Of a stretch of DNA of 64,000 nucleotides, positions 28,635-40,257 are shown one piece after another (position 1 is the stretch's first letter; the number at the start of each line of letters is the position of its first letter). A program made the translations under genes and the position numbers. This DNA is from Candidatus Kapaibacterium sp. Lineage in GTDB: Bacteria > Bacteroidota > Ignavibacteria > Kapaibacteriales > Kapaibacteriaceae. Below the pieces are notes generated by a model that was not told the DNA's origin, searched no databases, and saw only the letters and a list, made by a program, of their open reading frames with translations. Location of the stretch: contig JALHPC010000012.1 of NCBI GenBank assembly GCA_022842685.1, forward strand, positions 1-64,000, given 5' to 3'.

Positions 28635-31600
28635 CTAACGTACAACCAGCACTCGCGCCGTGGCTACACGCCCGCTGCGGCCGCTACACCGTACTACGTA
28701 GGCGCCGCTTCCAACATCAGCAGCATCCACGGAAACAACGGTGGTGCCGGCATCTACATGTACGTCCGTTCGTGTTGCTACAACACGTCCTTGACTATCT
28801 ACGAGGTCGAGTAATACAACATCGGCGTCGTGCGCCGTCACCTCGACTTCCACGCCAGTTCGCGCGGGCACGGGGTCGACTTGCCGTATGCCCGCAAGCC
28901 CTCCAAGGGCTATGCCAAACTGCTTTGCGCAGCGCTCCACGTCGATGCTACCATTTTGGGTTTGCGGCGTGACGTTTTTCGTTGAACGCAATAAGACTCG
29001 CGGCATCGTAAGTGCCGTCGAACTGGGCATGGCAGCACGGGCTTCGCCACGCAGAATGGCTACATCGCCCGGAGTGTCGAACGTTCCACCATCTGTACGC
29101 ACAGCTTGAATGGTAACTCGCCCTGGCTGAATCTGTGCTGTAACTGTAACGCCGGCCAGATTGCCGGGAAGAACCTCGGTAACATGATACACAAGTGGGC
29201 TGAACACCGTTATCACCTCCATGCTGTCGACGGCGGCTTCGGACACGTTTGCCGTAAGGCGCAAAGGAACGTCCAACATGGTTGACGGCTGGGCCGTATG
29301 GTCGTCGTAGGCCAGCGGTACGCTCAGGAGCACTGGTCCTTCGACGTTAGTAGAGCCAGTGACTGGAACTCGGTGTACAACGTCGCACGTGCCAACGTCG
29401 TCGAGTACAACGGTTGCAGTGTGCCGCACGGTAGCGTTGGCTTGCCATGCAACAACAACAGTGTCAACATCGGCGGGCTCCATCACACGGTTGGCTGGTG
29501 GTATACGCACAAGACTCCACACGCCGCCGTCATTCTGCAGTGTTACGCTGCGAAGTGTACGCGATGCCGTCGACCGGTTTTCGACGAGAATCACGGCACG
29601 CTGCTCGGTATTCGCGACAACGTTGCCCACGTCGACCGCTTCGGGTGATACCGATAGCACTCCGCCTGTGGTGAGCGTGGCAAGGTCGACGTCGTACGTG
29701 CGGGTACAGGTAGCATCGGTAATTCGAAGGGTTGTTTGCGCCAGCCCTTCTGGCAGCGAAGCCGGCAGCGCTACCACGCGAACAGTGCCCGTTTGACCAG
29801 GCAGCAGGCGCTGCGGAGCATCGTCGACCGCCATGCCGGCAACAGACGGCGACAACGTGGCAGATACATCGGCTGCAATGGTACCATCGTTGCGAAGGCC
29901 GACGAGCCACTCGATAGGAGCTTGGCAGCGGTCGACTTCAACGAGCGAAGCCGTTGCCAAATCAACCTCGAGCTTCGTGTCGAGGTCGACAGCTCGCACC
30001 ACGACCGTCACGTTGGTCGTGCGATTATCAACGCGTGCTACAAGACGAATGGTATCGACCGCCGGAGGCCGTCTCGTGGACGTAGCCGGAACAGATGCGG
30101 TGCCCCCTGCCGCAATACGAATAGGGTTGATGGTGGCACGGTCGAGCGTGATGCTAGAATCGACCTGCCACTGTTCGACCCAGACGTCTTCGGCGCCGCG
30201 GTTGGCAACAACAATGCTAAACGACGCTACGGAGTCGCCACAGCGAAACTCAGCATTCACATCGGGAGCATCGATTACGATAGCATTTTGCGGCACTTGG
30301 CGGATGCGCAACATGATGGTATCGGTTGGCGAACAGGGAGCGTTGCTCTCGGCGATTAGCAGGCCTTGGTACGAATCGGCATCGGTTCCACCTCGCCATT
30401 CCAAGCCAACCGTCTGTGTGCTGTCTAGGACAAAGGGCGTACCTGGCTGGGTAATACGCAACAGTGGTGTGGGCGGGTCGAGTCGTACACTACGAACGGT
30501 GAACGGACCGCCATTCACGGCGGAAATGCTGGCAAGGAAGTCGGCAACAGACACACCGGCGGGAAGGACGGTATCGATGGAGCGGGGGGTAAATGCAATG
30601 CTGCCTTGGAGCACCACGGCGCGCACGGGAATGACGTATACGCTATCGCAGGGCAGCACCTGAACGACGATGCTATCATCGATAATGCCGGCCTGCGATG
30701 GGCGAATCGCCAGCGTCCAACGACGTGTAAGCTGCGGCGCCACATCGACGGTTGAGGTGGGCAGTCCAGTAATTCCAGGTGGCTGATGAAGAATGCGCAC
30801 CGAGGCCTGGGTAGAGCCGATGTTAGCGGCACTCAGGATCCGTTCGGCGGTGCTACCAACGCACACGGTATCGAAGGAGAGCGGCGTTGGTGAAAAGCGA
30901 ACTCGCGGGATCGAGCTTGTGGCTTGCAGTTCAATCGTCCACGGATTACGGCTTCCAAAGGCCGCACTCCAGTCGTCGTGTTCGAACGTCAGCGTAGCGC
31001 GTTCATCGCCTTGGAAGGGCCGCACGCGTACCACAAGGGTATCGCTGCGTTTAGCCGGTATCGTGCCTGGAAGGGCCTCGCCGCTCGTCCAAAACAACGG
31101 AGTGAAAGCCGATGCCCCTTGACCGCCAATCAAGATGCGCCCAAACCTAAGGACGTCGTTGCCGGTATTCGAGACTGGGATGCGAATGGTATCGGTGGCG
31201 ATACAATCAAGGGCAGCGCTGGCAGTGCTGATGGTTTTGATGATGGGTGTGATGGCGCGGACGCGAACCACAATGATGGTATCGCGGAGGCACGGGCCTA
31301 GGCGCACGCGGAAGGTTGCCTCGTAGGTGCCGGTGTCGCGAATGGTAGCTTCGGCGATAAGGGTAAGGGGTCCGGGACCGATTTGGTTGGGCAGGGGTGT
31401 ACGCGGAACAAGGATGATTTCGCCGTTGCCGGTAAGCTGATCGATGGTGAGGACCGACTCGTAGGGGGTACCTGTTGGGACAAACTCGACGGCGCGGGCA
31501 TCGCGGGCGCCGGAGCGGACGGTGAAGGTAATGGTGTCGGAAGTTAGCCGTGCCGTTCTATCGCGTGTTTCGCCGCTCAACGATACAACGACGGTGGTAT

Positions 31601-32861
31601 CGGGGTTTTGCAGTGAAAGCGTTAAGCTAGCGATGTGTGGACCTTGGCGTGTTGGGGTATAGGCAACCACCACCGGAACCGTTGTGCAGGTTGGTATTGT
31701 AGGCGGAATGTCTTGAACGATACGGAACTGATTGGCATCGCGGCCACTGATTGCAGCAGAAGCCGTAGCTGTTGTAAAGTTGACGTTGGTAACGAGGATC
31801 GTGTCGAGGTATTCACGTCCTAGGCACCTATCGATATGCATGATATCGCGTTTGTTCACCGTGGCTGACGGGGGGCCTAGGTAATACAGTCCGGCGCGGC
31901 CACCGGCAACCCAGCCGCGGTTAGCATCAATCATCCAGATGTCATCGAGGTCGGTACCGGCGGGAATACCGCAGGCCCGCCGTTGCCAGTTCTGGCCTGC
32001 ATCTTGTGTGTACCAGACGTTCCAGTTGAAGCCGGCACCCCAGCCCGTGTTGGCGTCAAGCAGGAACGACCCAAACATCGCTCCATTCGTGTTGAACTGC
32101 CGAATGGTAGCACCGTCGTCGGGCGAAAAGCGCATGCCATTTGTCGAGGCAGCATCGCATTGTGTTTCGCTGCTAGGAATAAGCCACGACGAGCCGAACC
32201 GGGCAAGTTCTTCGTGCCACGGCCGCGTTGGGCCTGTAGCCAGGAGGGGTGCCCATGTAAATCCGTCGTCGACACTGCGCCACATCATGCCGCCGGCAAT
32301 GGCATACACATGATTGGGTGGCATATCGGGCTGCCAAAGCGGATCCGAGGGTGCACCTTGTCCTCCAACAGTACTTTCAAACCGATTGAACGTCGCGCCG
32401 CCGTCGTCGGTGCGCAGAAAGACCTTGGTACCGCAGCCACCGCCAACAAACCAGCCGGTATTAGCATCGCGGAACCATCCGCCCCAAATAGCTGGACGAT
32501 CGGGATTCGTGGGGCGCAGGTCGGCCGACCATGATGCGCCACCGTCAGTGGATTTATAGATGCCGCACGGGCCGGAGCAATAGCCTGTTTGCGTGTCGAG
32601 GAACTGGATGTATTCGAGGTGACATCCCGCGCCTTGGATTTGCGTGCCGCGCCATGTTCGGCCTCCATCGGTAGTACGAACGACGTATCCGAAGTTGTTA
32701 TCGCAGGCCCAGCCATAGCTGGGATTAGAGGGCAAGAAGTAGACGTCGAGGTAGAAGCCGGCGTTATATGGCGCAGGAATCGTAGCGGGATACCACCGCT
32801 GAGCCGTGGCCGCCATAGCGGCACAGGCAAGGAGTACGATCGTCAGAAATGCCTTGGGCAT
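28635..32861 (-). CDS. Giant secreted protein: N-terminal Ycf48/BNR-like repeats, Ig-like repeats, T9SS-type C-terminus
   Basis: YGWACDNNFGYVVRTTDGGRTWRGTQIQG...GYCSGPCGIYKSTDGGASWSADL...NTGWFVGGG...; C-term VLLDLVDSQGRVVATRTDVHVDAGTTVVSVDAADVGSGAYVVRCSG. Confidence 0.8.
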   Translation of the reverse strand: MPKAFLTIVLLACAAMAATAQRWYPATIPAPYNAGFYLDVYFLPSNPSYGWACDNNFGYVVRTTDGGRTWRGTQIQGAGCHLEYIQFLDTQTGYCSGPCGIYKSTDGGASWSADLRPTNPDRPAIWGGWFRDANTGWFVGGGCGTKVFLRTDDGGATFNRFESTVGGQGAPSDPLWQPDMPPNHVYAIAGGMMWRSVDDGFTWAPLLATGPTRPWHEELARFGSSWLIPSSETQCDAASTNGMRFSPDDGATIRQFNTNGAMFGSFLLDANTGWGAGFNWNVWYTQDAGQNWQRRACGIPAGTDLDDIWMIDANRGWVAGGRAGLYYLGPPSATVNKRDIMHIDRCLGREYLDTILVTNVNFTTATASAAISGRDANQFRIVQDIPPTIPTCTTVPVVVAYTPTRQGPHIASLTLSLQNPDTTVVVSLSGETRDRTARLTSDTITFTVRSGARDARAVEFVPTGTPYESVLTIDQLTGNGEIILVPRTPLPNQIGPGPLTLIAEATIRDTGTYEATFRVRLGPCLRDTIIVVRVRAITPIIKTISTASAALDCIATDTIRIPVSNTGNDVLRFGRILIGGQGASAFTPLFWTSGEALPGTIPAKRSDTLVVRVRPFQGDERATLTFEHDDWSAAFGSRNPWTIELQATSSIPRVRFSPTPLSFDTVCVGSTAERILSAANIGSTQASVRILHQPPGITGLPTSTVDVAPQLTRRWTLAIRPSQAGIIDDSIVVQVLPCDSVYVIPVRAVVLQGSIAFTPRSIDTVLPAGVSVADFLASISAVNGGPFTVRSVRLDPPTPLLRITQPGTPFVLDSTQTVGLEWRGGTDADSYQGLLIAESNAPCSPTDTIMLRIRQVPQNAIVIDAPDVNAEFRCGDSVASFSIVVANRGAEDVWVEQWQVDSSITLDRATINPIRIAAGGTASVPATSTRRPPAVDTIRLVARVDNRTTNVTVVVRAVDLDTKLEVDLATASLVEVDRCQAPIEWLVGLRNDGTIAADVSATLSPSVAGMAVDDAPQRLLPGQTGTVRVVALPASLPEGLAQTTLRITDATCTRTYDVDLATLTTGGVLSVSPEAVDVGNVVANTEQRAVILVENRSTASRTLRSVTLQNDGGVWSLVRIPPANRVMEPADVDTVVVAWQANATVRHTATVVLDDVGTCDVVHRVPVTGSTNVEGPVLLSVPLAYDDHTAQPSTMLDVPLRLTANVSEAAVDSMEVITVFSPLVYHVTEVLPGNLAGVTVTAQIQPGRVTIQAVRTDGGTFDTPGDVAILRGEARAAMPSSTALTMPRVLLRSTKNVTPQTQNGSIDVERCAKQFGIALGGLAGIRQVDPVPARTGVEVEVTAHDADVVLLDLVDSQGRVVATRTDVHVDAGTTVVSVDAADVGSGAYVVRCSGRSGRVATARVLVVR

Positions 32862-33141
32862 GACAATACGAGCCGGGAAGGCGGAAACATAGGGAAAAGT
32901 TCCTAACTACGCTTCGCATAACACGTTGTACGACGGTTCGCATAACACTGGGTATCACGCTTTACATGCCGCCTTCGCACTAGGGTTAATACCTTCTGCC
33001 TGGCAACGTTATGTAAATTGCTTCGAATAACACGGTGCCTCCACACGTGGTACAGTTCGAACAACATAGAACAGGTGAGTGTTCCAATATCTGTACAAAA
33101 GTAAGCGTCCGTATGCCCCGTTTCACTAATACGGTTTTGGG

Positions 33142-34275
33142 ATGCACTACCTTCTAGTACTTGTGACCTTTCTCTCATGTATGTTTATGTGCAGGGGCCA
33201 GCAGCGATACCTGTTCGTATATGACAACATCTCTCGGACTGAAGATACGATTCGTATCACTGAGGCTACGTCTTGGCTCGAAAATCATACGCCTTGGTAT
33301 GGGGGCTCGCTCCCGGGCCGCACTGACCCACCAAACCAATTGCCTCCCCCGGAAGATCTCATTGCGGGTTCTTCGAGCGAACGACTGCCTGCCCGAGACT
33401 TTGTACGAGTTGCCCACTACCCTGCAAGAACTGTGTGCAGACTGAGTATTGCCATTGACTCAAGCATCAGACCATTGTGCACCGCTACCTTGGTCGGTCC
33501 GAGATGGGTGCTCACGGCAGCGCATTGCATCTGGACTGTAAGGGACTCTGTACGGCCAAGCAACCTCGATTTTCTGGTTCTCCCTGCCTGGGATGATTCA
33601 GTGTTTCAAACGTCTGTAAGCTCAGCGAGGGTTCTCAAGTCATATCGACTAGGTACACTAGGCACCAGTGGATTCTTCGACAATGACTGCGCCCTACTCG
33701 AGTTAGACCGACCTATTGGATCAGAGCTTGGCTGGGTTGGCCTCACGACGACCCCCAACACGGCGCTCACGGACTCAGCAGTCGGACACAGGTTTACGTA
33801 TCCTTCATCGCGCGACTATTTCAACGATACGAGCCGCTACTTCGATGGTGATACTCTCTGGTACAGACGAGGTCGCATCGGACGCGTTGGAGAACGCCAT
33901 TATGTATCTGAGGGAGCTTTTGGTGTTGAAGGCGAGAGTGGGTCAAGTCTAATAATCGCACATGAAGGGGGCTTCACAACACTAGGCGTGGCCTCGTTTG
34001 CCGCCCACATCCGCTCCCTCCGTATAGACTCCACAGCGTTCAACGAATTCGACAAGCTGATTGCTCCATCAGTCAGTGTAATAGAAACGAATCGAAACAT
34101 CGATTCATCAGCGAATCCTGTCGACTTTGTAGATCTTTTTAGCCTTCAGGGCGAGTTTGTACAGAGATTCGAAGGTGGGACTATAGACATGTCCAGTCTG
34201 CCGTCAGGATGCTATTTACGCGTGGAAGTGCGTGGAGCGCGTAGGTTAGGCAGACCCATGTATATTCTGAAGTAG
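33142..34275 (+). CDS. Secreted trypsin-like (S1) serine protease with T9SS-like C-terminus
   Basis: LCTATLVGPRWVLTAAHCIWT...FDNDCALLELDRPIG...GVEGESGSSLIIAHEG; C-term VDLFSLQGEFVQRFEGGTIDMSSLPSGCYLRVEV. Confidence 0.75.
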   Translation: MHYLLVLVTFLSCMFMCRGQQRYLFVYDNISRTEDTIRITEATSWLENHTPWYGGSLPGRTDPPNQLPPPEDLIAGSSSERLPARDFVRVAHYPARTVCRLSIAIDSSIRPLCTATLVGPRWVLTAAHCIWTVRDSVRPSNLDFLVLPAWDDSVFQTSVSSARVLKSYRLGTLGTSGFFDNDCALLELDRPIGSELGWVGLTTTPNTALTDSAVGHRFTYPSSRDYFNDTSRYFDGDTLWYRRGRIGRVGERHYVSEGAFGVEGESGSSLIIAHEGGFTTLGVASFAAHIRSLRIDSTAFNEFDKLIAPSVSVIETNRNIDSSANPVDFVDLFSLQGEFVQRFEGGTIDMSSLPSGCYLRVEVRGARRLGRPMYILK

Positions 34276-34345
34276 ACCAGTATGGGTAGCGTGCATTAGG
34301 TAGACGACAATCATCGCGTAGCGTCATGACTAACAGGAATCGCCT

Positions 34346-35314
34346 CTATCGACCTTCGCGACGACTCGTGTTAACAATCCATGCCACTAACTCCTTCTCG
34401 TCAACAATAGTCCACGAGTGTGGTTTACGTTTACCCATGCCGTCAAAGCCCTTGCCCATCGTTGTGATGACCTCTACAGATTTGCCGCCAAGAGCACGTA
34501 TCTGTGCGGCGCAGCCAACTATGTCAATACTATTGATGTCGTAGTAGTCCGCACTGCGCTCACTGAGCCACCAGTCGATGTCAGGTTCATGATAGAAGCG
34601 AATAGGAATGGTAGTCAGCCACCTAGCATTACCACCGTCTTCGTCCGAATGAGAGTAAACAGAGGATGTAACGTACGCCGAAGGTGAAACATCCGGTGAA
34701 GCACCAACCATCTGTGGTAGCACACGGAGCATAGTGCGCGCTTCATCAAGCATGCTTGTCGCGATGTTACGCTCCACGATCCGCTTGGCAGACCGATAGA
34801 ACCGTTCTAGGTCCAGAGGCGGGTCAACGGCAAAAACCGCCACCACTCGATGTCCGAAGGGGCTTCTACCTTGCGCACACCATTGTGCGTAACGCAGGGC
34901 ACGCGTTCCACTTGCTGATAGGCCGCCAACGACAATTTTCGAAGGATCTATTCGATTGGCATATACTACCTCATGAATAATCGAGTCCAAAAGAGCAGGT
35001 CCGTATTCATTGTAGTATAGGTCGGGATAGACCGTCGAGGTAGCCGTGTAAAGCACGGCCCACCCGCTATCTAACAGGTACTCGGCTAAGCGATACGGAC
35101 TAGGGGCATCGGTGTTAGGAAGCCGTGTATAATCACGAACTACGAGCCCCTTGATGCTGTCGATGCCATTCCGTTCTGGCTTGATGAACAAATAGCAATT
35201 ACTTGTGCTATCAGCCTTATTGCGATAGACATAGGCGGCCGTCTGCGAAGAAGAAATGCTGCATACGCCGTGATAGGCCATGAGTAGACAGATTGCGCGA
35301 ACGGCAATTTCCAT
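34346..35314 (-). CDS. Exported alpha/beta-hydrolase-like protein
   Basis: KPERNGIDSIKGLVVRDYTRLP...IDPSKIVVGGLSASGTRALRYAQWC (GLSASG nucleophile elbow). Confidence 0.55.
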   Translation of the reverse strand: MEIAVRAICLLMAYHGVCSISSSQTAAYVYRNKADSTSNCYLFIKPERNGIDSIKGLVVRDYTRLPNTDAPSPYRLAEYLLDSGWAVLYTATSTVYPDLYYNEYGPALLDSIIHEVVYANRIDPSKIVVGGLSASGTRALRYAQWCAQGRSPFGHRVVAVFAVDPPLDLERFYRSAKRIVERNIATSMLDEARTMLRVLPQMVGASPDVSPSAYVTSSVYSHSDEDGGNARWLTTIPIRFYHEPDIDWWLSERSADYYDINSIDIVGCAAQIRALGGKSVEVITTMGKGFDGMGKRKPHSWTIVDEKELVAWIVNTSRREGR

Positions 35315-35433
35315 ATTCAGAAGATAGAAGGACTCGAACAGTTTGCAATGTTACGGCTGCCACGAGCCGAAAGGTCCGTGAGGTACAATAGACGAAACTA
35401 CATAAATCACTTCGACAGTCAATGGTCGTTCCA

Positions 35434-36102
35434 TCACCACGTCACAAGATATCGCACCTCGTGCCCATTGTTGAGCAGCATTGTGGCCGATGCCCCTTGT
35501 AGAATACGTTGCGCCTCGGATTGACTATACACAACATGTTCCAGAACGAGTCTTCCAAGGACGTCAAAGCCGCGAAGGGCAGAAGGGTACCGTAGTTGTT
35601 CTAAGCAACTTGCGCCCTCTTGCGCAACGTTACTCTTGCCTGATACGGACGTTTGTATGCCGTAACGAAACGCCCCAAGTAGCTCGTCGTCGCCACACAG
35701 TACTACCTGATGGTCGTCGAACAACGCAGATATGGAATAGCCCCCAAATCCAGGTGTTGAGGACATCCGCGATGCCCGACCGAGCGTGTGGGGGGAAATG
35801 TACGTCTCGTCGTTAAGATGAAGCACATGAACAGTATCGACGGCACTGGTTACAAACTGATACAGCTCTGTACTTTGTAAGGGTTGTGTACCTACCGATT
35901 GGCTTTCAACCGTCACGGGCATTGACTCCCAATCAGTTTCGTTAACAAGCCGAAGGGAATAGAGCAGAAAGCGCCTTCCAGACCCAGTGCCCGTTTGGCT
36001 CCACGCATACACAACTGGCCTTCCGCGAAACGTCACGGGGCCAGAAGCATAGGTCAAGTCTGATGGCAAATCGGGCGAGACGAAGAGTTGCAAACCCACC
36101 AC
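35434..36102 (-). CDS. Hypothetical protein, possibly 5'-truncated T9SS-tailed protein
   Basis: 222 aa without an obvious signal peptide; C-term RGFDVLGRLVLEHVVYSQSEAQRILQGASATMLLNNGHEVRYLVTW resembles sorting-domain tails. Confidence 0.45.
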   Translation of the reverse strand: MVGLQLFVSPDLPSDLTYASGPVTFRGRPVVYAWSQTGTGSGRRFLLYSLRLVNETDWESMPVTVESQSVGTQPLQSTELYQFVTSAVDTVHVLHLNDETYISPHTLGRASRMSSTPGFGGYSISALFDDHQVVLCGDDELLGAFRYGIQTSVSGKSNVAQEGASCLEQLRYPSALRGFDVLGRLVLEHVVYSQSEAQRILQGASATMLLNNGHEVRYLVTW

Positions 36103-36385
36103 CTAGCGAGTTAATTACAAGCGAGACTGTTGCGGGGCTAGTTTAATTTATGTCGTTGTGTGGTCGAAGCGGGTGTGTTCGACGTCGATTCAGTAATCGA
36201 CTGAGCGAATTGCCCCAGCATATACTCCGCAATGGGTCGGCACCGAAAGGAATGCTCCTTGTGTGTAGATAGTACACTGATGCAACAAGACGCACAGTCT
36301 ACGCACAGCATTACGTACTTCAGTGCGATGTACTTATGGGGCCACAACTTTCGATGCCTGTTTAGCAACTCAACTCTCGTAATTT

Positions 36386-37477
36386 GTGAAGATGATACAC
36401 GAACTCGGTAGCGACTCGAAGAAGCGTTCTTTCTCATTCATCGACCTCTTTGCAGGCATTGGTGGATTCAGACTTGCGTTAGAGAAACTGGGGGGGCAAT
36501 GTGTCTTTACATCTGAATGGGATCAACATTCGCAACGGACCTACGAATCATGGTATGGGGAACGTCCACACGGGGACATCACGATGATTGATCCGTCAGA
36601 CATTCCCAAACACGATGTGCTTGCTGCTGGCTTCCCTTGTCAGCCTTTCTCTATTGCAGGAGTCTCCAAAAAGAATTCTCTTGGTCGCGATCATGGATTC
36701 CTTGACCAGACTCAAGGGACACTTTTCTTTTCGATAGCGAAGATTCTTGAGGTCAAAAGGCCACCAATTGCCATACTCGAGAATGTTAAGAATCTTCGAA
36801 GCCATGACAAAGGTCGCACGTTCGACGTCATTCGCCACACTCTCGATGGGATTGGATACACTATGTTTGATTCTGTAGTTGACGGAAGCCACTGGGTACC
36901 TCAGAAACGGCAGCGCATACTAATGGTTTGCTTCGATCGACGTGCTTTTGGTCCCAATCCTGACTTTCGTTTCCCACCATATCCGAAGAGCGACAAGCCA
37001 ACTCTCTCAAGAATTCTCGAATCTAGTGTTGACCCAAAATATACAATTAGCGATCATCTTTGGGGATATCTCCAGTCTTATGCAGAGAAACATCGATCAA
37101 AGGGGAATGGGTTCGGATACGGTCTTGTTGGATCCTCTGACGTAGCTAGGACAATTAGTGCTAGATACCATAAAGATGGCTCCGAGATACTAATAGATCA
37201 GGGCAACCGAAATCCAAGGCGTTTGACCCCCACAGAGGCTCTCCGGCTAATGGGATTCGATGAGATCTTCGACATAAGAAAGAAGAAGATTGTAGTTTCT
37301 GATACACAAGCATACCGTCAAGCTGGCAATGCTGTGATTCCTGCTGTCGTTGAGTTCGCGGCCGGCCCTGCTGTTCGCCTGCTGCATGAACTCAGGCATC
37401 AGTTAACTCAACAGTCTAAAGGAACTCGAGTAGCGGAAGGCAAGCAGACAAATCGAAAGAGCACAGCTTCACTTTGA
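36386..37477 (+). CDS. DNA (cytosine-5) methyltransferase, Dcm/M.EcoRII-like
   Basis: FIDLFAGIGGFRLALEKLGG (motif I), AAGFPCQPFSIAG (IV), ENVKNL (VI), QKRQRILMVCF (VIII), GNGFGYGLVGSSDVARTISARYHKDGSEILID...PRRLTPTEALRLMGF...YRQAGNAVIPAV (IX-X). Confidence 0.93.
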   Translation: MKMIHELGSDSKKRSFSFIDLFAGIGGFRLALEKLGGQCVFTSEWDQHSQRTYESWYGERPHGDITMIDPSDIPKHDVLAAGFPCQPFSIAGVSKKNSLGRDHGFLDQTQGTLFFSIAKILEVKRPPIAILENVKNLRSHDKGRTFDVIRHTLDGIGYTMFDSVVDGSHWVPQKRQRILMVCFDRRAFGPNPDFRFPPYPKSDKPTLSRILESSVDPKYTISDHLWGYLQSYAEKHRSKGNGFGYGLVGSSDVARTISARYHKDGSEILIDQGNRNPRRLTPTEALRLMGFDEIFDIRKKKIVVSDTQAYRQAGNAVIPAVVEFAAGPAVRLLHELRHQLTQQSKGTRVAEGKQTNRKSTASL

Positions 37478-37763
37478 GCGCTCGACATCGAGATGCCATA
37501 CTTACGTTTGATCATATACACATCAACATGGTGGGCTCGCAGCAGCGACAACTTTTGATTCAACTCCACATCGCCTAATGGCACTCGAATCGCTGGTCTT
37601 TAACAGGTTTGTTTCTGATTATTAAGCCCGCCAGAGTCTCTCGACGCACTCTTTACTCGAAACTACTGAACAACACCTCACTTTACGAACTCTGCCACGA
37701 GCTACCACTACAATAGCAATTGATGCTTGACGAACAAATTTTCAACAATCAGATCAGACACGC

Positions 37764-38534
37764 ATGCCACGAAGAGATCTAAACAATGACGAGGAGTTGC
37801 TCAAGAGTCGAATTCTTGAAGACTTTCGGCGGTCTATGAAATCACCACAAGCGATTGTTGAGCACGGGATGGCCATGGCTTCAACTGTTTACGGCGATTC
37901 TTGGCGGAAGAACCGTAAGAAGGTAAGTGAGATCATCGAATTCGTTATCGACGCCTCTTATAGTCACTATGTTGAAGTAGAGAGGCAATCCCTTGGTAGT
38001 GCATTATATAGTGCTTACGGAATGTACTCCAAGGGCACGGCGGGCGACGGCGTTCGTGAGGCTTTGCGCGACTATTCGGGAGCCTTGGATGCTGCTCTGC
38101 TATCTATCAGTCAAGGTCGGAAGGCTCGGGCTGGATCGGCATTCGAGAATGTACTCGGTGCTTTTTTTCAAGCACTTGGTTACCCGTTTACACCTCAGCC
38201 GCGAATTGACGGCAACCCTGATTTCGTTTTTCCAAGCGTGGATTACTACAAGCAGGCAGCCATGGACTGTATCGTCTTTACGGCTAAAACGACTCTCCGT
38301 GAACGTTGGCGCCAGATTACGTCTGAGGGTGCAAGAGGAGGGGCAATGTACTTGGCAACGCTCGATGACTCGGTCAAATCGTCTGACATCCAAGAAATGA
38401 GCAAGCAGCGAATTTACTTGGTAGTACCACAGAGACTTAAGTTTGCTACATATTCCGAATATCCTAACGTGATCTCCTTTGAGGAGTTCTTCTCGCTTCA
38501 TCTTGATCCCGCACTTCGACGCTGGAGAGTGTAG
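37764..38534 (+). CDS. Type II restriction endonuclease, EcoRII C-terminal-domain/PspGI-like
   Basis: RKARAGSAFENVLGAFFQALGYPFTPQPRIDGNPDFVFPSVDYYK...IVFTAKTTLRERWRQITSEG...LATLDDSVKSSDIQEMSKQRIYLVVPQ; follows the C5 MTase on the same strand. Confidence 0.8.
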   Translation: MPRRDLNNDEELLKSRILEDFRRSMKSPQAIVEHGMAMASTVYGDSWRKNRKKVSEIIEFVIDASYSHYVEVERQSLGSALYSAYGMYSKGTAGDGVREALRDYSGALDAALLSISQGRKARAGSAFENVLGAFFQALGYPFTPQPRIDGNPDFVFPSVDYYKQAAMDCIVFTAKTTLRERWRQITSEGARGGAMYLATLDDSVKSSDIQEMSKQRIYLVVPQRLKFATYSEYPNVISFEEFFSLHLDPALRRWRV

Positions 38535-38616
38535 GCAAGGTTGATCACTATCTCCGATTCAAGATTTCGGCTTGCATTGCCGAAGCAATCGATGCTAACG
38601 TTAGACAATACACCAT

Positions 38617-38631
38617 GCCGCCTTCGGCGGC
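38617..38631. terminator. GC hairpin just beyond the purA 3' end
   Basis: gccgccttcggcggc perfect stem, but no clear T-tract on the minus strand. Confidence 0.35.
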
Positions 38632-38639
38632 GTTACTCC

Positions 38640-40252
<1,613 letters not shown>

Positions 40253-40257
40253 ACAGA

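Noticed and set aside
36138-36437. 99-aa minus-strand ORF upstream of the methylase
   Set aside because: Overlaps the methylase start in antisense and shows no recognisable motif; probably fortuitous.
37440-37610. Short minus-strand frame (VPLGDVELNQKLSLLRAHHVDVYMIKRKYGIS...) between methylase and nuclease genes, considered as a controller or decayed gene
   Set aside because: About 58 codons from a GTG, overlaps the methylase 3' end, no recognised HTH pattern and no stated homologue; too weak to call.
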